Shown here: piece by piece, positions 59,172-64,000 of the stretch | Layout: each line of letters opens with the position of its first letter | Numbering within the stretch: the stretch's first letter is position 1 | Source: Streptomyces sp. RFCAC02 | GTDB taxonomy: Bacteria; Actinomycetota; Actinomycetes; Streptomycetales; Streptomycetaceae | Length of the DNA stretch: 64,000 bases | NCBI RefSeq assembly: GCF_004193175.1 | Contig: NZ_SAUH01000001.1 | Span: forward strand, 62,001 to 126,000 | Direction: 5' to 3' | Position numbers and translations under genes: made by a program | Notes under the pieces: model-generated | Database searches by the model: none | Seen by the model: the letters and a program-made list of their open reading frames with translations, nothing else | Told to the model about the DNA's origin: nothing

Positions 59172-62100
59172 GTGGCTCTCACGGGGAGTTCGACGGAGAC
59201 GGCCGCGAGGGAGGCGGCCGTGGTCCGCATACGGGGGCGGCAGGACCAGGTGGTCGGCGCCGGGTTCCTCGTACGCCCCGACCTCCTGTGCACCTGCGCG
59301 CACGTCGTGTCGGCGGCCGTCGGGCACGACGCAGACGCGGCGACCGCGCCGGACGCGCGGGTGACCGTGGACTTCCCCCTCCTGCCGGGCGCCCCGGGGT
59401 CCACGCGGCCGGCCAGGGAGGCGGAGGTCGTCACCTGGCTGCCCGAACAGCCGGACGGCGGCGGTGACCTGGCGCTGCTGCGCCTCACCGGGACCGCGCC
59501 CGAGGGCGCGCGTCACGTGCCGCTCCTGCACGCGGCCTCGCTCTGGGACCGCGCCTTCCGCGCGCTCGGTTTCCCCGGCAACCGCGACTTCGGGGTGTGG
59601 GCGTCCGGGCGGCTGCTGGGGACCCAGGCCGTCGGGTGGGTTCAGATGGAGGTCGGCCAGGGGCCGCGCATCACCTACGGGTTCAGCGGCGCGCCCGTCT
59701 GGGACGCCGCTTCGGGAGCCGTCGCCGGCATGGTGGTCGCCGCGGAACGGGCGGACGGGACGGCGTACCTGATGCCCGTCGCCATGCTCGCCCGGCTGGT
59801 GCCCGAGGTGTTCGCCCGCAGGGACGGGGACCAGGACGCCGCACCCGCCGAGGGGATCGCGCTCCGCGACGGCGGGAGCGCGCGGGACGAGCGCCGGCGC
59901 GCCGTCCGCGCCGCCGGGTCCGGGACCGTCGCCGCGGCGCTCACGACGGGCGGCTACCTGGCCCTCGATCCGTCCCCGCATCCGCTGTCCGCGGGGCTGC
60001 TGGCGCTCGGGGGAGCCGGGATCGGCGCCCTTGCGGCCGGGCTCCCCGGCCTCCGGCGGGCACCCGGCGCCCCGCCCACGGCCGTCCCACCCGTCACCGC
60101 GGCGGAACTCGACCGCGTGCTCCTGGCGCTCGCGGCACGCCACGACCCGGGCGGCGGCGGGCACCTCCCGGAAGATCGTTCAGCGGAAGGACCACCCATG
60201 CGCGACCACGGCTTCGAGGACGACCCGTCGAAGGCACTGGCATCGTCGACGGCGCTCTTCCAGCTACCGCCCGCCGTGGCCGACTTCACCGGCCGGGAGG
60301 CGGCGCTGGCCGCCGTGCGGGAGGCCGTGCTCGGCGCGGAGGGGGAAGCCCGGCGCGCCGTGCTGATCAGTGCCGTGGCCGGCATGGGCGGCGTCGGCAA
60401 GACGACCCTGGCCGTCCGGGTGGCGCACGACCTGCTCGCGGACTTCCCCGACGGGCAGTTGTACGTGAACCTGCGCGGTGCCGAGGCACAGCGGCTCGAT
60501 CCGTCCGACGCGCTCGCCGAGTTCCTCCGTGCCCTGGGCGTCCAGGGCGCCGCGATCCCCGCGTCCCTCGACGCGCGCAGCCGGCTCTTCCGGGAGAGGC
60601 TGGCCGGCCGGCGCGTCCTCGTCGTCCTCGACAACGCCGCCGACGAGACCCAGGTCCGCCCTCTGCTGCCGGGGAGCCCCGGGTGCGCCGTCATCGTCAC
60701 GAGCCGCGCGCGCATGGCGGGTCTCGAAGGCGTGCGGCCCCTGTCCCTGGACGTCCTGCCGGCCGAGGAGGCCGTCGATCTGCTGGCCAGGGTCGCCGGC
60801 GCCGACCGGGTGGCCGAGGATCCCGAGGCGGCGCTCCGTCTCGTCCGGCTGTGCGGCTGCCTGCCGCTGGCCGTCCGCATCGCCGGGGCACGGCTGGCCG
60901 GCCGGCCGCACTGGCGCACCGCCACGCTGGCCGACCGGCTGGCGGACGAGGACTCCCGGCTGCGCGAGCTGGAGATCGGCGATCTCGGCGTGCGGGCGAG
61001 CATCCGCATCTCCGTCGACGAACTCGCCCCGCCGACCCGGCGCCTGTTCAGGATGCTGGGGACGCTGACCGCACCCGACTTCCCCGCGTGGATCGCGGCC
61101 GCGCTGCTCGACACCGATCTCGTGACGGCCGGCGCGGAGATGGAGCGGCTCGTCGACGCGGAGCTGCTGCAGGACGCCGGCACGGACGCGGCGGGCCAGA
61201 CGCGCTACCGCTTCCACGACCTGATCCGCGCCTACGCGCGCGAGGAGCTCAGGGCGTCGGAGACGGACGCCGCGAGGGCGGAGGCGCTGCTGCGGGTCGT
61301 GGAGGCGTATCTGCTCGCGGCCCGGCGCGCCGTGGACGAGCTGGAACCCGCCGGGCTGCAGTCCGCCTGGCGCGGTCTCGCGCCGGCCGTCCCGGCCGCG
61401 GCGCGGGCGGCCGTGGACGCAGCGCGCAGCCCCACGGCGTGGTTCGGCGCCGAACGGCTCAGCCTGGTCAGCACCGTCGAGCAGGCGCACGGGACGCTGC
61501 CCGACCACGCGTGGGAACTGTCCACGGAACTGGCGACGTTCTTCGACCTCCACACCCACTGGGACGACTGGGAGAACACGCAGGCGCTCGCCCTGTCCGC
61601 GGCGCAGCGGGTCGGCAGCCGTGTCGGAGCCGGGTACACGCTCTGGGGCGTCATCAGGCTCCGCCGCTACCAGTCCCGGTGGGACGAGGCGATCAGCGCC
61701 GCCGAGCAGTGCCTCGGCATCTTCCGGGAGACGGGCGACCAGCGGGGCGAGGCGGCCGCTCTCGTGGATCTGGCCCGCGTGTACTGGTACCAGGCCAGGT
61801 TCGACGAGGCCGCCCGCGCGTCCGACCGCTGCCTGCGGATCTTCGAGGACCTCGGCGACCGCCGCTGGCGCGCGAGGACGCTGGTCGACCTCGGCGACGT
61901 GCGCCGCGACCAGGGCCGGTTCGACGAGGCACGCGCCCACTGCGCGTCGGCGATCGCCGTGTTCGAGGAGCTGGGCGACGCCCGGTGGGCGGCGATCTCC
62001 CGGGTCGCCCTCGGGCGCGTCGATCTCGACAGCGGACAGCCGGATTCGGCCGTCGGGCTCTTCGAGACCGGCCTCGGCAGCTTCCGCGGACTCGGCGACC

Positions 62101-62504
62101 GGATCTGGGAGAACTACACGCTGCGCTGCATGGGGGACGCCCTGCGCGAGCTGGGCCGCCTCGACGAGGCGCTCACCTGTCTGCTGCCGGTCGTGCCCGC
62201 GTTCGAGAGGCTGGGTGACCGGCGCTGGCAGATGAGGAGCCTGCACAGCCTCGGCGAGGTGCACCGGGTGAGGGACGAGCACGACGCGGCCACGGACTGC
62301 CTTCTGGCGTGCCTGCCCGCCTTCCGCGCCAACGGCGACCGGCTGTGGGAGGCGAGGACGCTGAGCAGTCTCGGTCTGCTCGCCGAGCGCGACGCGTCGG
62401 ACGAGGCGCGGGTGCTGTGGCGGGCTGCGCTCTCGATCCTCGACCGGATCGGCTCCCCCGAGGCCGCGGCCGTGCGCGCGTGGCTGCACGAGGACGGGAG
62501 CTGA
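59172..62504 (+). CDS. Trypsin-like protease - NB-ARC (STAND) NTPase - TPR protein
   Basis: 1110 residues from a GTG at 59172 (an ATG at 59118 would add 18). Domain order: trypsin-like protease (about 10-220) with His44 in CTCAHVVSA, Asp99 in GGGDLALLRL and Ser172 in TYGFSGAPVWD, so the triad is complete; two hydrophobic helices (about 246-296) that may insert in or associate with the membrane; NB-ARC NTPase with Walker A AGMGGVGKTTLAV (Lys410), Walker B RVLVVLDNAADET (Asp487), and sensor VIVTSRARM; a winged-helix segment; then about seven TPR units (from about 800; SAAEQCLGIFRETGDQRGEA, SDRCLRIFEDLGDRRWRART, FETGLGSFRGLGDRIWENYT). Ligand sensing by the TPRs, NTP-driven assembly and protease release is the inferred mechanism. 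Confidence 0.88.
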   Translation: MALTGSSTETAAREAAVVRIRGRQDQVVGAGFLVRPDLLCTCAHVVSAAVGHDADAATAPDARVTVDFPLLPGAPGSTRPAREAEVVTWLPEQPDGGGDLALLRLTGTAPEGARHVPLLHAASLWDRAFRALGFPGNRDFGVWASGRLLGTQAVGWVQMEVGQGPRITYGFSGAPVWDAASGAVAGMVVAAERADGTAYLMPVAMLARLVPEVFARRDGDQDAAPAEGIALRDGGSARDERRRAVRAAGSGTVAAALTTGGYLALDPSPHPLSAGLLALGGAGIGALAAGLPGLRRAPGAPPTAVPPVTAAELDRVLLALAARHDPGGGGHLPEDRSAEGPPMRDHGFEDDPSKALASSTALFQLPPAVADFTGREAALAAVREAVLGAEGEARRAVLISAVAGMGGVGKTTLAVRVAHDLLADFPDGQLYVNLRGAEAQRLDPSDALAEFLRALGVQGAAIPASLDARSRLFRERLAGRRVLVVLDNAADETQVRPLLPGSPGCAVIVTSRARMAGLEGVRPLSLDVLPAEEAVDLLARVAGADRVAEDPEAALRLVRLCGCLPLAVRIAGARLAGRPHWRTATLADRLADEDSRLRELEIGDLGVRASIRISVDELAPPTRRLFRMLGTLTAPDFPAWIAAALLDTDLVTAGAEMERLVDAELLQDAGTDAAGQTRYRFHDLIRAYAREELRASETDAARAEALLRVVEAYLLAARRAVDELEPAGLQSAWRGLAPAVPAAARAAVDAARSPTAWFGAERLSLVSTVEQAHGTLPDHAWELSTELATFFDLHTHWDDWENTQALALSAAQRVGSRVGAGYTLWGVIRLRRYQSRWDEAISAAEQCLGIFRETGDQRGEAAALVDLARVYWYQARFDEAARASDRCLRIFEDLGDRRWRARTLVDLGDVRRDQGRFDEARAHCASAIAVFEELGDARWAAISRVALGRVDLDSGQPDSAVGLFETGLGSFRGLGDRIWENYTLRCMGDALRELGRLDEALTCLLPVVPAFERLGDRRWQMRSLHSLGEVHRVRDEHDAATDCLLACLPAFRANGDRLWEARTLSSLGLLAERDASDEARVLWRAALSILDRIGSPEAAAVRAWLHEDGS

Positions 62505-62532
62505 GCGCCCCTCCGCCGGCTGTGGCGCCGGG

Positions 62533-63792
62533 TCACGCGGCGGCGGGGACCGCGGGTCCGGGCGACGGGCGCCGCCCGGCGCGCAGGCTGCCGATCAGGG
62601 CCAGGAGTGCGGCCGTCGACGCGGCGGTCAGCGGCAGGAGGTAGCCGAGGGCGGGCGCGCCGAGGTGCTCGGCGGCCCAGCCGCCCGTCGCGGAGCCGAG
62701 GGCGATGCCCCCGAGCAGGGCGGTCACGGCCAGCGTCATGCCCTCGTTGAGACGTCCCGCCGGCACGGCCGTCTGCACCAGGGTCATGCCGGTGATCATC
62801 GTCGGCGCGGTGGCCATGCCGGCGAGCAGCAGCGCCGGCGCGAGGGCCGGGAGCGACCCGGTCCGCGCGGCCAGGAGGGGCAGGCACATGAGGACGGCCA
62901 TGGCCGCCGAGCAGCGGGCGAGCCGGCCGTGCGGCGTGCCGGCCGCCCTGAGCAGGCCGAAGGCGAGGCCCGCGACGGCGGAGCCCGCGGCCTGGGCGGC
63001 GAGCACGGCCCCGGCGAGCGCGCGCTGTCCCCGTTCGTCGGCGAAGGCGATGGTGACGACCTCCAGCGCGCCGAACACGGCGCCCGTGCACACGAAGACG
63101 GCGAGCAGCGACGGCATGCCCGGCGTCCGCAGGGGCGCGCGTCCTGCTCCGCTGCGTGGCGCGGGCGGCGGCTCGGTGCCGCGCTGGGCCGCGAACAGGA
63201 GGCTGCCGGCCAGGAGCAGGACGGCTGCCGTGGCGGTGCCGGCCTCGGGGAACAGGGCGGTGCACAGAAAGGCGGCGAGCACAGGACCGGACATGTAGCA
63301 GAGCTCGTCCATGGCCTGTTCGAGGGAGTTCGCGGTGTGACGGGCGGATGTGTGGTCCGGGGAGTCGTCCGGGTAGAGGTGCGCCCAGCGTGCCCTGGAC
63401 ATGCCGCCGGTGTTGGGCTGCGCCGACGTGGCGACGGCGCAGCAGAAGTACATCCACACCGGGGCGTCGAGAAGGACGGCCAGCAGCAGCGCCAGGTGGC
63501 CCGTCGCGCACAGGAAGGCCGCCGGCACGAGGACGGCGGACTGCCCGCGCCGGTCCACGAGACGGGCGATCAGCGGACCGACGACGACCGAGGCGGCGAG
63601 CCCCGTCGCCTGGACCGCGCCGGCCAGGGCGTAGGAATCGTGCCGGTCGGTGATCATGAGGACGGCGGCGACGCCGAACATGCCGGACGGCAGGCGCGCC
63701 ATGAGGTTGGGCAGGGTGAACGCCAGGGCTCCGGGCGTGCGCAGGAGCGCCCGGTACGGCGCGGCCACGCGGCCGGGCGGGGTCAGCGGCAT
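62533..63792 (-). CDS. MFS transporter
   Basis: A 419-residue, twelve-helix MFS permease. N-terminal half: FTLPNLMARLPSGMFGVAAV, GPLIARLVDRRGQSAVLVPA (motif A variant), then a cytoplasmic loop; C-terminal half MTLVQTAVPAGRLNEGMTLA, LGSATGGWAAEHLG. It resembles small-molecule efflux MFS proteins (YcaD/NepI-like). It is divergent from the LysR-type gene that begins at 63895, a likely regulator. Confidence 0.87.
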   Translation of the reverse strand: MPLTPPGRVAAPYRALLRTPGALAFTLPNLMARLPSGMFGVAAVLMITDRHDSYALAGAVQATGLAASVVVGPLIARLVDRRGQSAVLVPAAFLCATGHLALLLAVLLDAPVWMYFCCAVATSAQPNTGGMSRARWAHLYPDDSPDHTSARHTANSLEQAMDELCYMSGPVLAAFLCTALFPEAGTATAAVLLLAGSLLFAAQRGTEPPPAPRSGAGRAPLRTPGMPSLLAVFVCTGAVFGALEVVTIAFADERGQRALAGAVLAAQAAGSAVAGLAFGLLRAAGTPHGRLARCSAAMAVLMCLPLLAARTGSLPALAPALLLAGMATAPTMITGMTLVQTAVPAGRLNEGMTLAVTALLGGIALGSATGGWAAEHLGAPALGYLLPLTAASTAALLALIGSLRAGRRPSPGPAVPAAA

Positions 63793-63894
63793 GCGTCCCA
63801 CCCTCCCGGCCGCGCCCCGGCCGGGTCCAACACCTGTCCGGCGCCGATTCACACTCCCGGCGCGTGGATGACGGGCCGGGCCCGGGGGGCCACA

Positions 63895-64000
63895 ATGGCG
63901 GGCGTGCCTCTTCGCGACACCGATCCCCGGCTGCTGCGCGCCTTCGTCGCGGTCGCGGGCGAGCTGCACTTCACGCGGGCGGCCGCCCGGCTGTTCGTCG
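63895..64000 (+). CDS. LysR family transcriptional regulator (partial, runs off right edge)
   Basis: Only the first 35 residues are present (MAGVPLRDTDPRLLRAFVAV, AGELHFTRAAARLFV), but they hold most of a LysR helix-turn-helix. A GTG at 63904 is an alternative start. It is divergent from the MFS gene, consistent with control of that transporter. The effector domain lies outside the window. Confidence 0.8.
   Translation, partial: MAGVPLRDTDPRLLRAFVAVAGELHFTRAAARLFV

Overview
The window is very GC-rich (third codon positions almost all G or C), uses many GTG starts, and carries families typical of Streptomyces: an ECF41-type sigma factor, a DUF574 methyltransferase, NB-ARC/TPR proteins, PmoA/MocA catabolic genes and a DmdR-type iron box. 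I read it as a chromosomal segment from Streptomyces or a very close actinomycete, probably accessory rather than core: no ribosomal, tRNA or central housekeeping genes were seen.

Layout. 1-4690: left-edge DnaB-like ATPase with a degenerate Walker A, then an ABC-2 exporter pair (minus) divergent from a NarL-type two-component system (plus). 4733-10874: sugar-acid catabolism, comprising a DapA-family lyase, an enolase-superfamily dehydratase, an IclR regulator, an MHS-type transporter, a KDPG aldolase and a KDG kinase, closed by a perfect 17-bp terminator stem. 11030-14724: DsrE protein, alpha/beta hydrolase, MmyB-type regulator, and an SDR/TetR divergent pair with a clear operator array. 14998-17946: GH2 beta-galactosidase with mosaic codon use. 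18102-25880: S1-domain protein, ECF41 sigma factor, SDR/TetR/esterase group, a pseudokinase fused to a solute-binding domain, and another SDR. 26084-29541: secreted proteins, an iron-box beta-propeller, and a deletion scar joining two gene fragments. 29579-33640: GH42 beta-galactosidase and its divergent LacI regulator with operator, plus a hydrolase. 33770-38880: lipoprotein, methyltransferase, a complete IS605-type element (TnpA plus the RNA-guided nuclease TnpB), and two SDR genes. 39068-41985: MocA/PmoA/cupin catabolic operon behind a LacI-type site. 42065-46492: TetR plus DHA2 efflux pump, and a HEAT-repeat protein. 46506-52653: acetyltransferase, secreted amidase, HXXEE membrane protein, S9 peptidase, lytic transglycosylase and a small secreted protein. 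52641-57627: APH-like kinase, glycosyltransferase, DUF574 methyltransferase, and a left-handed-beta-helix acyltransferase fused to a helical domain. 57781-62504: a coupled pair of small unknown genes, a 48-residue basic protein, a Trypco1-domain gene, and divergently a trypsin/NB-ARC/TPR protein. 62533-64000: an MFS transporter divergent from a truncated LysR gene.

The best candidate for a poorly described system is 57.8-62.5 kb. A serine protease, a STAND NTPase and TPR sensor repeats lie in one chain beside the protease-associated Trypco1 domain, which is the architecture predicted for NTP-dependent conflict (immunity or programmed-death) systems. Second is the membrane protein at 23.1-25.1 kb: a kinase fold that has lost its catalytic residues, tethered to an extracellular solute-binding domain.
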